From positions 20,292,001 through 20,356,000 of the forward strand of contig NC_058047.1 in NCBI RefSeq assembly GCF_020085105.1: a stretch of DNA of 64,000 nt, written 5' to 3'. Positions 36,561 to 49,500 of the stretch are shown piece after piece. The DNA comes from Siniperca chuatsi. Lineage: Eukaryota; Chordata; Actinopteri; Centrarchiformes; Sinipercidae. Below the pieces are notes generated by a model. The model saw nothing but the letters and a program-made list of their open reading frames with translations, was not told the DNA's origin and did not search any database. The first letter of the stretch is position 1. Each line of letters opens with the position of its first letter. Made by a program: the position numbers and the translations under genes.

Positions 36561-38258
36561 GGAATAAATATTGAATGATTAATGTAATAGGTTACTTTAT
36601 ATACATGAAGTAGGTAGATATGCACAGTATATGCATGCATACATGTCTATATACAGTATGTGCAGCGCGCTTGATTTATATTTGACAATGACGGATAATA
36701 TGTGCATGTTAAAGCGCAGTCTGTATTTTAAACTAAATATATCATTTCAATGTAGATATTTAATTTATCCTCTGGGTCTACATGTTTTTTTAATTAATAT
36801 TATTATCAAGATAATTATTGTTTTTAATAATAGAATACAGAACAGGCATAATTCTTTTCTTACTATTTTTAAAACTTACACCCCAAATATAGAGCAGCAC
36901 CAGTCAAACTAAATTAAAATGGAAGAATGGCATAGACACAAATTAGTGCTGGACCACAAATCAATCAGGATTTGTGCTGAACACTTGAACTGGTTACTAT
37001 CTCTGAGTTTTAAAAAAGACAGTTGAAAAGAAGCAAGTAAGCCCCCAAAAACCAACAATATTAAAAGATGATTTATTATCATGAGATGTTTTAGAGCTCT
37101 GCAGCTCTAACTGCTCATTGGTCTAAATATCAGCCAAAGACCACATCAGTTCATTAAAAAGATGTGGTTTGTTAAAGTGTGCTTGGAGACATGCAAACAC
37201 ATTGTTTTAATAATTAGACCACAACAAAAATCCCCAGATGTCAAATCTGACAATTAAATCCTTTTATCATTATTCATTTTTTGAATGAAGAAATCTTCAA
37301 GAATTCAGGTAGGCTATTTTTGCAGGGAATTAAGGCTATGAATCAAAATTTTAACTTTGCTTTAAAAGACCTAGTCGAGTTATTTGTATAACTTTAATTT
37401 GTGTAAGTGTAACCATCTATAACATAGTGTCACTGAGTGAATGTCTTATGAATCTAATAAAAGCGTCATGAAGACAAAAGCAGAGATACTATTCTACGAT
37501 TACAGAAAGTTATTCAGTTAATTTTATATAAAACGTGTTAAATCATGTCCACACTACTATGCTACTTGAATGTATTACTCACAATATGAGCTACAAGCTG
37601 AAAACCAAGGGAACCGTTCCTTTTTCCTGTGTATCTCTTTGATCTGTTTGCACGTACAGGTTCAGGCTTCATCCTGTGTTGTGTGAACTGTTGTATGTTG
37701 GGTCTATAGTCAAATCAATGAGATACATGTAAGCTAAGGGGAATCAGCTTTGGAATGCTGCTGTAAATGTATTGTATTAAAACACGGCCATAATGTTTCA
37801 TCGCCATCTCAGCAGGACAGATCTTCTTAGCTCACTCTCTGCTAATCAGGAATAAATCTTTGTGCCTTAATCTACGGCCCCCTGCACCCCTCCGCCCAGC
37901 CCATTAGATTAACAAAATGACATGCACATATGAACACACACAAAACCACACACACAGAGCTCATGACCTCAATCTCATTCTCCTAGAAAAGTAGTTAATT
38001 ATAATTTTGTTTGTTGAACATGAGTGATGTTATTTACAGTATTACTGTGTGTGACGGGAAAAACGCGATCAAAAATGAATCTTTAAGGTAAATCTATTTC
38101 AGTTGCTAATATATTATCACTCGACAAGCATCGTACTTCACACTAATGTTATTATTTGGACAACTGCGTGTGTACAAAGTGTGTTTTTCTTCAAGAGTTT
38201 TAGGAGTTTAGGAGAGGTATGTGTGTATTGTAAACTCTTACATGTGGATGGGTTTGTA

Positions 38259-38262
<4 letters not shown>

Positions 38263-38308
<46 letters not shown>
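38263..38308. repeat. (GT)n microsatellite
   Basis: About 22 GT units. Confidence 0.95.
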
Positions 38309-38309
<1 letters not shown>

Positions 38310-38518
38310 AGCAAACATATGCAACCAAATTAAAGCCTTAAAGCTGGTGAATTGAAGAGGATTTGATGCAGAGAGCAAATCATGGGAATTAAGCAAATTA
38401 GGTCTCCAATTAGCTGCTGACATTGAATAGGAAGATTTGGTGAACAAAAATTAATTAGATGGATTTGTCATTGTTCTAATGAGCATCGCCAGAAAACAAC
38501 TGTTGTGAACAGCACACG

Positions 38519-38541
38519 CTCTCTCTCTCTCTCTCTCTCTC
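38519..38541. repeat. (CT)n microsatellite
   Basis: About 11 CT units. Confidence 0.9.
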
Positions 38542-39380
38542 TTAAGCTTTATCCCTCTGACATATTATTGTCTGTTTAGAATCTAATTTCATGTCAAATA
38601 TTGCCTCATTCAAATATTCAATAATTTGCAAATAAGAAGCCCACATGAGCTGAGACAAACAAACTTCAGAAAAGTCAATGTATGACCTAATCCTCTTAGG
38701 CTGGAGCACTGTGGATGTAAATGCCAACCTTTGCAAGTCAGAGAGGAATTTCACTATTGATGTGAGAGCCGGACAGTTAAAAATTGACTTGATTCTTATT
38801 ATGGCAATATTTTGGAGTCATCTTATAACTGAAGAGACAATTTCAGTTATTATTTTGAGGGTGTCCCTTTTTATCATATGTGGCTTTTATCATTTAAAAA
38901 ATTCACACACATAGATCTTAACAATAAGATATATACATATTGTATTTTGACAGTGACTTTGTGTTCAACGTAAACTTTCATTATTTCAGTAGCTGTATGT
39001 TTCTGCCCTGTCTGGCTCCTCTTCTTAACAAATACGGAGTCCCTAAAAAAGCCCTCCCACCTCTCTCCAATAAATCAGCGTCCCCTCCCCTCCCTCTCTC
39101 TCTGCCTTCTTCCCTTTCCTCTGCTTCCTTCATCCCTGACCTCCCATGGTCCTCCTCTTTCTGCAGATTACACTGTGTGATAAGCTTCCCATTTCTTGAA
39201 ACTATTTGGGATTGCTCAGATTATCTGGCCTCATATCCTTGGGTGTCGGCTTTGGAAAGCCCGATTTTAGTCTCTTAAGGCAGAAGATTTTGCATCCCGA
39301 CAGCTTTGACTAATTAGCATCTAACACCAGGTGGCATTTTAGCATTGGGCTCACTTTTAGTACTGCACGCACAGGCAAGT

Positions 39381-39381
39381 G

Positions 39382-39443
<62 letters not shown>
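39381..39443. repeat. (GC)n-(AC)n alternating tract
   Basis: GCGCGCGC followed by about 27 AC units, the same composite form as at 14579. It lies about 290 bases downstream of the foxq2 stop. Confidence 0.95.
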
Positions 39444-39445
<2 letters not shown>

Positions 39446-39729
39446 CAGCTGATTAAAAACATCACAAGGTGTTGAATTCAATATGATTTAATGAGATTAT
39501 AACAAACATTGTGTTTTAATTATTCTAAAACATTCAGAATACAAATGAAAGAAGTGCAGTAGCTTCATAACATTCATACATTTTGTTTAATCATTGAACA
39601 CCCTAAAATGACTTTGCCTTTAGATTGCAGAATATAATGTAACATTGTCCAATTCAAGTTTAACATCACCTAATGACACATTCATTAGCAAATAAGACAG
39701 TATACCTCAAAAATACAAACTATTCACTG

Positions 39730-40104
39730 TCAGGGTACAGAGGCACGCAGGCCCGGGTGGAGCCCCACTTGTGGCTGCACACTGGACCATGGCCAGTAGA
39801 GTCTGGGTGCCAAGCCGGTCAGAGGGAGTGTTTGGGCTTGAGGGCAGCACCAACAGGTCGTTCTGTGGGGACGGGCGAGGGCAGGGTAGTAGGGGGAGCT
39901 CAGGGAGGAAAGGGGGAGCTGTCCTGCCACCCTGCGTACCCTCCGCCGTGCCCTCCGGCAGTGGTAGTCTCCGTTAGAAAAGTCCTGGTAGTTTGATGGG
40001 TGAATCGCCCAAAAGTGGCCTTTACCGTTTTCACTGCGGCCTGCTTTGATGAAGCAGTCGTTCAGGGACAAGTTGTGACGCACGCTGTTCCTCCAGTTTT
40101 TATC
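39730..40104 (-). CDS. foxq2: foxq2 coding exon 2
   Basis: Residues 167-290: second half of the forkhead (recognition helix NSVRHNLSLND and wings) and a Pro/Leu-rich tail containing LYWPWSS, ending at a stop at 39730. No further donor was needed to reach a stop. Confidence 0.82.
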   Translation of the reverse strand, partial: DKNWRNSVRHNLSLNDCFIKAGRSENGKGHFWAIHPSNYQDFSNGDYHCRRARRRVRRVAGQLPLSSLSSPYYPALARPHRTTCWCCPQAQTLPLTGLAPRLYWPWSSVQPQVGLHPGLRASVP

Positions 40105-41361
40105 CTGTTGGAGCAAGTAAAGAAAATAAACATGGTTAAAACCTTAAAACTAAGTAAGAGTTAAACAATGGGAGTCCCCAATTAAAAATTAACATAGGTG
40201 GCCGTTAAGTATCACTGATCCTCCTCAGGATGTCACCTTGTCCTGTTGTTGGCAGGATGCACGATAGTGTGTCAAGACTGTATATGATCGCAGTAAGACA
40301 CAACACCCTCAGTTACCTTTTTAGCACGTCAAACCAATGATCAACTTTAATCCACTAGGCTACGTCCAATCTGTTGTTGCACCTGGTGAAGGCAGAGGCA
40401 GTTTGCAGCCTAGCAACAGGATTACTTTATTTGTGAATTTGCCAACAAGAAGATCATCTAGCGTCCCTGCGAGCACCTAATTGCCTAACCACTCAGACAG
40501 ATTACCTGTGCCAAGTAGGTCGCTTCATTTGTGAAAATGGCTGCCACATTATTTTTCAGCAACGAAAGGAAACATGCTGAAGACTTTGGACAAACACGCT
40601 TTCTCGTTATCCGTCTCATGATTGCTTTAGCAGTAGCTGTGACGAGTTAACAAAGTAATGCAGCAACAATACAGCATGGTTCATTTTACAAGAGTCCCAG
40701 AGACAGAGATCCCCTGTATCATAGCTTTTACTTAACATTATCACTCAATTTGACTTTCTGAATTCCTCCACAACTACAAATATTGTTTTCTCAGAGTGCC
40801 ATATATGTTGATCTCTGCCTGCCAGGTAAATAGAATAGTACAAGAAAACTGACATGAACATACCTTACTCTTGAAGTAAGGGTAGTGGTCCATGATCCAC
40901 TGGTAGATGTCACATAGCAGTAGTTTCTTCTGCTCTGACGCCAGGATTGCCTTGGAGATGAGTGCGATGTACGACTGGTTGGGTTTGTCCGCAGACTTCT
41001 CTGGACTGCTGCTGGTAGATGTGGTGGTGGTCACTTCCTCCTCCTCCCCCTCCTCTTGTTGCTCTTCATCCCCCTCCTCTTCTTTGACTTTCCTTCCTTC
41101 AGTCTCTGACCTCTGTATCTGCTTCTCCTGTATCTCAGAGCGAATCCCCACCTTTTCGGGTTTAGGATTCTGATGATTTGGCATGTTGTTCGCTGTCTGC
41201 TCTGCTGTACGACTTCCTGTCGCTTCTTCTTTGGAACCTTTGACTCCTTTATTGAACAGAAGGTAGTCAATAGTGAAGCTCAGTCCCAGCCTCTCTCTGC
41301 CGCCGGCACGGCTGCTTCTGTCCTCCATTGTCATCTCTGAATTCAGATACCTTAGACTCAT
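39730..41361 (-). CDS. foxq2: FoxQ2: forkhead transcription factor (two coding exons)
   Basis: Joining 40864..41361 and 39730..40104 on the minus strand gives 290 residues. The forkhead domain spans about 126-222: KPNQSYIALISKAILAS, then DIYQWIMDHYPYFKSK to the splice, then DKNWRNSVRHNLSLNDCFIK, AGRSENGKGHFWAIHP and the basic wing RRARRRVRR. The wing and GKGHFWAIHP fit the FoxQ2 class. SFTIDYLL at 28-35 is an EH1-type Groucho-binding motif, which FoxQ2 proteins carry N-terminally. An acidic run (about 93-109) and a Thr/Ser run precede the forkhead. In zebrafish FoxQ2 specifies blue (SWS2) cones. The intron (40105..40863) has GTATGT and CAACAG borders in phase 0. The start is the first in-frame Met; Mets at 10 and 12 are alternatives. 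The last 65 residues are poorly recognisable. Confidence 0.82.
40864..41361 (-). CDS. foxq2: foxq2 coding exon 1
   Basis: Residues 1-166: EH1-like motif, acidic linker and the first half of the forkhead up to PYFKSK. The donor is AAG|GTATGT. Confidence 0.85.
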
Positions 41362-41611
41362 TACAGAGGTTTTATTAGTTCCAAACTGGCTGTGGAATAA
41401 GTATCAGGTGATAAATGAAAAGTGTTGTCTGAGTTTCACAGCATGGCTACTTTCTTTGAAAGTGCAGGACCCTTCATAAACTGAAAGCCTCAATGCCCCT
41501 CGCTTCTTCCACCGAAGTCTTACTGTTGACAAGATCACAGATAAAGATGAGCCTCTCAACTGTTGTTAACCTTGACGTGCTCACGAGCGACACAATCTCA
41601 ACCTGTGGAAA

Positions 41612-41619
41612 TGACGTCA
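41612..41619. promoter_or_regulatory. CRE (TGACGTCA) upstream of foxq2
   Basis: A perfect CREB/ATF palindrome about 250 bases upstream of the foxq2 start codon. Motif match only. Confidence 0.35.
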
Positions 41620-44045
41620 GTCTATAAGACTAAATAAACGACTACTTTGTTTAGCAACAAATTTAAATTAAATGTTTTCGCCTCTCTGATAAACCTGAAG
41701 ATCAGAACTAATTTCTTATTATCCAACAGCCTTTTGCTCCTGAATCAAAGAGTTGTGCTTCACGGTTGTGAAGGTGACTATTTATATGACTGTGAAGTTA
41801 TCCCTCACAGAAAGGGGCAAAGAAGGCACAGGGGAGGTCCAGGTAGGGGGTCTCAATTGAGGCGGATTATTTTTATTAACCTAAGCAAATCTTTGTAATT
41901 ACTGGAGATTAAACACTCAAGATTTAGTAAGACATGGTATGCAGAGGATGGATGCAGTAGAATCAAAGGCCTTTTAGATACCAGTGTTACCAGAATTACT
42001 TAAATTACCAAAGAGCAGTAATTAATGGTGTCAAGTTCAATGTTTTGGAGACAAAACACATTCTGTCGAGTCTCCTCTTTGGGAAAGAGCATGAATGTAC
42101 TGAGCAGACATTGATAGTCATGAGGTAACAGGATATGACTGAAAAATCAAATGAATTAATTCCCTGTTGTTGACATGACCCCTTTTGTAATTTGTGTCTC
42201 CTGTGACCTTTATTCCAATTCTTGCCAACTATTATTATAAGAGAGACTTCTTTGTTATTAGCTATTGAAAATGTTTAAGTTTTTTCATATACAAAGCAAT
42301 ATACTAATATAAGTGATATGGATTTTCTGCTTGTGAGTGAGTTCAACAATCTTAGATATCTTTTAAGATCCATCTCAGAGATTAAAACTGAAATGCCTCT
42401 GCATTACTACATTGTATTGTATTACATTGTATTCTTTAATTGTGTCATGAATATTTGACTGGCTAATTATGGTTTATTTTTCATAAAGTATTACCCTCAA
42501 TTTGAGGGAACAGTTATTACATAGTGCTCTCTAATGCTGTGTCTTTAACCTTTACTTATTACATTTTATAATTAGTGCTTTTATTTGCTTCCCTATTTGC
42601 ACTATTTGTTTACAATCTACAGAACACTTTACTTGTATGTACTTGGTCATTGTTGCTTTTTTATTTATATTTATATATACTCCTATTTTTCACCTACTTG
42701 TATGTACATAATAGTATTTATATCTTCTGAAACAATCTGAAACAAATAAAGGTCTAGTTTTAACAGTGTCTGTGTGCATGTGTTTACACTGATGGACTTG
42801 TTAACTGTCAGTTGTAGAGATTGAGACCCCCACCCCCAACACCACCACCATTTTACCTCAGTTGTCATCACATTAGTCCAGATAACAGTAATAGTACAGT
42901 ATCTGGATAGATCTGCTTTGTTTTGTCAGTTTTAGTGAGGGAATTAATTAAATGACAGTCAGGTCAAATCATGGACCATATTGCCCTCTTCTGTTTAAAT
43001 AATAGAACATGTTATACTGTACATACACAGCAGAGAGCACCATGCTGCATTTATATTAGCAAGCTTTTGTATTGTAATTAGCTATATTCATTTATATGCA
43101 GGCTCATGTTCTATTAGTAAAAAAAATATGAACCTATATTACAATATTAGAATTGTAAATAAAAATAGTAACCTGTATTGTAGAGAACCAAGCTGTAATT
43201 TGGGTCTGCATCTGTGAGCTAAATGTTGACAGGTGTATGAAAATAACCGAATCCTATGTTTTCCTATATCCTATAGGCCTACATTTTATTTATAAGTTAT
43301 AATCATAGATGACCTTTTCCATCAAGCAGCATGGTGGCAAAACCACCTGTCCTTTTGAATACACAGTGTTGTTTTATTGACACTTCACATCAAAAGTAAA
43401 GCCAAAACAAAACACACCATGTTATTACATGATACTGCAATTCCTTCAATTGATTTTTGTGTTTCCATGAGGCTGTTCTTTGCCACATATGAAGAGCTTT
43501 TGGAAAAGCAGGGCTGGATCACTTAAGGGAGTATAAATTTGTCCTGAGCATAGGTTTTTCTACTTTGCTAAAAGCGTGACACAACATGATATTTGTGTTT
43601 TAGACAGGGTATGACTGGTCTTATATTTTGACGTGTAAGTGTATTTCGTTAATTACTCATTTTAATTCAATTATGAGCATACCCCAGACAAAGCATTAAC
43701 TCCACATCTCACGGCTGGGCGCAGAACCTGAAACGGAGTATTTTGCTCGGACGGGAACTGAACAGACCATGCGACCCGGTCCACTTGACACACCATGCTT
43801 TACATCCACGTTGAATTTAAACAGTTTTTAAGACACACACTTACAATACCTCAATACTATAAAACCGAAACATCATGGGTATCAAAATACTTTGACACGT
43901 GGTTTCATAAATGGACACTGCGGCCTATTTTGGAGATGAGACCTGTCTCTTAGTGATTTTAAAAAATTGCACTGTAACTTTAAAACACCGTGGTCCCGCC
44001 TACTTCATATGTAGCGCTTCGGGCTCTGGTTAAAACCGCGCTGTG

Positions 44046-44093
44046 ATTGGCTAAGACTATCCGTCTATCAAAGCAGGCTCTGCGTTTCATTGG
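44046..44093 (+). promoter_or_regulatory. Paired inverted CCAAT boxes of the pias4 promoter
   Basis: GATTGGCTAA (ATTGG at 44046-44050) and TCATTGGTGA (ATTGG at 44089-44093) are 43 bases apart, 50-100 bases upstream of the pias4 start codon. The spacing and GC-rich context match NF-Y-driven, TATA-less housekeeping promoters. Confidence 0.55.
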
Positions 44094-44138
44094 TGAAAGA
44101 CTAGCCGTCGTCCCTGACTCTCGCGGTACTGCTGCACG

Positions 44139-44149
44139 AAGATGGCGGC
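44139..44149 (+). promoter_or_regulatory. YY1-type motif overlapping the pias4 start codon
   Basis: AAGATGGCGGC is a full match to the YY1 consensus, and its ATG is the pias4 initiation codon. This arrangement is known at many vertebrate genes encoding an MAA- start, with YY1 near the 5' end of a short-leader transcript. Confidence 0.55.
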
Positions 44150-44168
44150 CGAACTGGTGGAAGCGATG
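44142..44168 (+). CDS. pias4: pias4 coding exon 1 (nine codons)
   Basis: Encodes MAAELVEAM and joins in phase 0 to NMVKSF, matching mammalian [12 protein letters not shown]. The exon must end at ATG|GCAAGT for this to hold, i.e. a GC donor. A GT donor one base into the next codon after GCA would shift the frame. Confidence 0.85.
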
Positions 44169-45570
44169 GCAAGTAGAGCTTGGCTAGCTTTGGTTTGATG
44201 GGAGACGGGCGCGGGACTGTGGTTTGAAACTCAGCCCGGTCGTGGGGAAACTGTGGGCTTTGTATAAATATAGTTAAGAGTTTGAACTCTTACAAGTGTA
44301 GCGTATTACATTCACGACAAAACGAACTAGCCTTTGCTGCTAACGTAGCTAGCCTGCTAGGTAGTGGTAACTAGTCAAGTGCGTTGGTGTAGCTAGCATC
44401 ACGCTGGCTCTAAAGGAAGACACCTAAAATGAATGATCTGACCATAAAAACACTTGGGGGTTTACTGCTAGCATGCTTTTCGGCGCGTTACTATTTGACA
44501 CTATTTGGCTTACAATACTGTCTGTCTGTAGTTAGCCGGTTAGTTTATGGAGCTGTGCACCTGTCAAAATGCCCAGTTGCAATGATTGAATACCGACAGC
44601 CCAGTCTGTAGCGAAGCTAGTCTGCCGATTAGCGCCGGCTATATTGGCAATGTTTAAGTGAGGCTGAAGAAACTGCAGCGTTACTGACTTTGTGGCTGCA
44701 TTTTTTTCACTGCACGTCCATCATATGCCCAATGGACGGCCGCGTTATTTTGATAATTTAATGTAGACACAAAGCAGCCACTGATGTTCAACTCCACAAT
44801 GTCAGACAAAGCTAAAGCATGTTAGACGGCTCAGGTTTTTGCTACTACAGTCAAGTTAGAAGACTCTCTACCTTGCTGCTAACTGTTAAATGAACAACGT
44901 CATGCAGGCTGTATGTTTTGTCTTATGTGGCCTGTCCTGAAATAACCGATCCCACTTATTATGTATTAAGTATACAAGTTCAGTGTAGCTAATCGAAATG
45001 TGGACCCATTATGGCGAGTAAATTAGATTTTTGTGACATTAAACGTTAAATTAGCATTCGTTTGCCCTGACTGCACTTTCATTCAGTGTATTTCAAAGAG
45101 TAAACATCTGTGCTTGTTATGGTTTGTCTTCCGCTCAAAGTCTGTTTGCCACTGCTGAACAAACGAGTTCACCCGTAAACCATCAACAGTCGATGCAAAT
45201 GACTTTTAACAGTGAATCCTTGGGAATTGATTAATAAATGTTACCCATTTATAATGGGACATACTGTAATTGAAGTGCACTTTGCAGAAGTTGGTTAGTT
45301 TTACATGTAAGATGTATTGTACCTCATGAGACTGTAAACAGATTTTGGTATACATGTAAACATTGCACAAGGCAAGCTATACCTGTCTCTTTTTAAATAA
45401 AGATCCAAACTGTAGGTTTTACCACATATTTTTTAGTTGTGTTTTTTAAACTATTTTTGTCATTACTCTTTAACATATTTCTTTAAATCCTTAAACTAAA
45501 CACAGTCTATGCCTTTTACTTTTCAGGTTTATACTGTAGCTGGGCTTTGTTGTCAGTGTTGTTTCTGTAC

Positions 45571-45603
<33 letters not shown>

Positions 45604-46503
45604 AATACAGTGAAATGCAAAGGTGCAGTCATACATTTTAACTGCTGTTGCAGATTCAAGCTTCTAAAGTTTATTTAATGGTACCACAATTTGTTTAAGA
45701 ATGGGATGATGAAAATGACTAGCCCATAATGCAAGCGGTCAGAATGTGGAGCAGTGCGACTTCTTACTATAGCCGGTTAATTACGAGGCAGGTTCAAGCC
45801 TCTGTAGGATTAAAGTGACTAAAGACAGAAACTAATTTTAGCAGGAATCAAACAGTTTGAGGCATTGCTATATCATATTAAATGCTGCATATGTGTTAAT
45901 TGTAAATAACTGTGTGGAGCCATATTTAGCAGGTGTGTTTGGGGAAGAATTCCCCAAAGGAATTTAATTATTGGTGTAGTGTGATGATGAAGAATTTTTA
46001 AATCTTTCCAGAGAACTGATAAACTTCTCCAATAAATCTCTGCTGTCATATGACCTTTGCAGGACTCGGCAGGTCGCTAATGGAAAGTTGAATGACAATT
46101 TCTCATTTTACGACAGCCCTGCAAAAACTCATGGTGCATGAACAACAAAAGTTGAGGGCCAACTCCAACAACCTAAGCCAGCTTAGTAAATTACAACTTG
46201 ATCTCTCTGACCGTGCATGGCACAAACTGACACCACCAAGGAACATCTCATGATTGCTGGTTTCTATCAAGTGGAACTCAGGACTCATAAGACTCGGGAC
46301 ACACAGTTTCGTTAGTGTAGGCCCTTGCTTTCAACCCTAATGACATATTGGATTCATTTTGACTTTTTTTCCCCCAGACAGAACATGTTTTAGAACTTGA
46401 TGCATTCACTGGAGAAATTCACAAAATATAGCTGTGTGATACAGCTTGGGTCACACAGGTAAACTGATTTTCTTTTTTTTTTTTTTCCTTACAGGAAGTG
46501 ATA

Positions 46504-46539
<36 letters not shown>

Positions 46540-49500
46540 AATCAGATTGTGAATACCTTCAAAACAACTTCAACAATTTAGGAAAGAATATAATATTCAA
46601 AGTTGTTAAGTGCTTGAAAAATTCAGAAGTAGAAGAAATCGTGGTAGTCAATGGCTTTGCATTTCAATCAAGTATCAATACGCCTTGGATTGGGACTCGG
46701 CTCTCAAAATGAGTCTAGAATTCATGGCATTGTCACTCAAATGTTCCCTGTTTTTAGACTTAATTGTCCCTGTATTATGTTTCTCACCTTTTTGTCTTGT
46801 CCTCTCTCTAGAACATGGTCAAAAGTTTCCGGGTCTCAGACCTGCAGACGCTGCTGGCCTCAATGGGTCGCAGCAAAAGTGGGCTGAAACAGGACCTGGT
46901 GGGGCGTGCTCTGAGGCTAGTGCAGACTGAATACAGCCCAGAGCTTCTGAAGAACGTCAGACAGCTCTATGAGTCGCGCTTCCCCAAAACATCTGGCTGG
47001 CTTGCGGCACGGCGTCCAGAGGGCGTCCCAGTTGCATACTCATCCCTCAGCTCCTCCCCCACTGCCACCTCTCAGGGCGCAGACTACCTCAATGGCATTT
47101 CCAAACCGATCCCCACACCTGCAGCAGAGGTCAAGCTGGTGCCACTGCCCTTCTACCAAACTTTGGAGACACTGTTGCCACCAACAGAGCTAAGTGAGTG
47201 TCTATAGTTTGATGTATCTCTATTCTTGTATTTAAATCATTTGTTTTGTAGAAATGTCATGGCCTTAACTGAATAATTCAACCCCATACTGTGTTGTTTT
47301 TGTGATGGATTTTCTCTACACTTATTTACAGTTGCCCAGAACAATGAGAAACTGCAGGACAGTCAATGCATATTTGAATTAACACCGAACCAAGCAGACC
47401 AGATCAGAAATGCAACGTAAGAAAATCAAAAATGATCTCCCCAGATCTGCACTGTTAACATTAGCTTAATTTACAAACTCTGTAACTAATGCTCATTTTA
47501 ATTTGTGACCTTTTACTTTCTTAGTGAGATTCGTCCAGGAATCAGATCAATCCAAGTGGTTCTTAGGTAAGTTTCCACTAATTCCCATTGGAACTTAATA
47601 GATATTTCACAATCCTTTTGCCTGGAATGTGCTGGTAATGCCAGTGACTGTGCTGTTAATCTGAATTTCTCTCACAGATGCACAAGGAAAAAATGGAAAA
47701 TAGTTTTACCATGCATATGCAAATAGTATTTAATTTCCCCCATTATCTACTTTTAAAATTGAGTATCTGACTCATTTATCTGAACAGTCAGGTTGTGAAG
47801 TACTCAAAGACTTGACAGATTCGGTCATGCTGATTGGCTGAACAGTCAGACATTCTTATGATGCTAACCTTTCTCTCTCGTATCACTCTCTGTTGCAGAA
47901 TCTGTTACACAGACTCCATTGGTGTTCAGGAGGACCAGTATCCTCCCAACATTGCTGTTAAAGTCAACCAGTCCTACTGTCATGTGCCGGTTAGTTAATT
48001 CTCTTCTTGAGACAAGCCACACCTTCAGAATACAAACATAGCTAAAGCTGTGCTGTTGTTCTGTTGATTACTTTACTGTAAGCCATTTGTTTTCAAATAC
48101 AGTCACTGGTTTGAGTGTTAATGGCAGACTGCCTGGACACGGTCAAACTAACGTAATTAATGAATATTGGAATGGTAGTGATGAATTAGCCAACCAAATG
48201 CAGGTGGATGTTAAATGAGGCAATAAAAAATAATATCCAGGTACAGATACACTGTTGGTTAGCCAGCCTGAAGGCATCAACTCACTAGCAAGACTTCAGT
48301 CGGAAACTATCCAGCTGGCAGTCTCTGCGTGGCTTGCAAACTGTTGTGGTGTCATGCATTCATGTGCTGGTGGGAAGCTAAAACATCAAAGATGAGTGTT
48401 TGCTGCATTGTTGTGTTCACAATTTCAAAATAGAAAGACAACCGTCAAAAATCAGTTTAGTTAAAACAACATTTTGGTAGCTTTTGGATTTACTGTAAAA
48501 GGTTGCAGGTGACAACCCAATTCAAGTCTTGGATGTTCAAAACTGCCTCAGATTGTGTGATAATTTACTGTCTGATCTTTTTATGTTTTTATTTATTTAT
48601 ATATAATATATATATATTTTTTTTTTTTATAAAACTCTACAGTTCAACCATATTACCTAGTAGCAGCAACAAAAATAAAGTTGATTCACAGATAAGACCA
48701 CCCAAACTTGACAAATATCAAATTACTTGTAGCCAGCAAGAAAGCTGGAGATGGGAGATGGATAATGTATGTCCAGCGAGATTGGAGTTGATGAATACTG
48801 TAAATAAAGTGAAAAGACAGAGACTGGCTTTCTCTTTGAGTCTTTGTATTGATGAATATGTTAAATATAACAAATTATAATACTAATTAATAAGATTTTA
48901 TTGATACCAATGCCATTATCGATTCTGCTTATCGGTCCGATTCTTTTTCTTTATTGATTTCCTTATTGATTCCAAATCAATTTTCTGTGTGGGGGAAAGA
49001 AAGTAGGCCTACACAGGTTTTTTTTTTTTTTTTTTTAGTGTCAGCGCAACTGTTTTTTAATCTCTGAGTCTGAACACAGTGTTTTTTAAAAAAAAAAAAA
49101 AAAAAAGGCATGTGACTCGTGCAAAACCTCCACTGTTTAACTGCTGTGGAACCGGTTCTCAATTCCCATCCCTAGCTGTGATGGCTGCCTTTGAAACATT
49201 CTTTAGTTCTGATATGAAATTGTCCTTTTCAAAATGGTACCAGGCAGGGATCAGGCGGTTGGTTAAGCCGAAGATATTCTTGCTTTTTAACCACACATTT
49301 GTGTAGACAACCGGCTACGTCGCGAACGGAATTGTTCACATAATTGCCTATGTACTGTGTGTGTGTGTGTGGAGGATTACACTAGAGTATGTGCATCTTG
49401 CGGATGTGGCGCGTTATTTTCTGAGGACGTGCACAACCAACGCTCCAAATGGATGCTGGATACGCGAGGCAGCCATCGTGCCTACACGAACGCATAGTTA

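Larger units (their letters stand above)
36561..39388. other. AT-rich intergenic segment downstream of foxq2
   Basis: No coding sequence supported. It holds a GT repeat at 38263, a CT run at 38519-38541, and otherwise AT-rich unique sequence. Part of the right end may be foxq2 3' flank. Confidence 0.55.
41362..44141. promoter_or_regulatory. Divergent intergenic region between foxq2 and pias4
   Basis: About 2.8 kb separates the two start codons on opposite strands. The foxq2 side contains a full CRE at 41612-41619. The pias4 side turns GC-rich from about 43970 and has two inverted CCAAT boxes. The AT-rich middle (41.9-43.6 kb) holds nothing recognisable. Confidence 0.5.

Noticed and set aside
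44172..44210. GT donors just after the first pias4 codons
   Set aside because: One breaks the frame and the other adds non-family residues with a poor consensus; the GC donor fits the family alignment.
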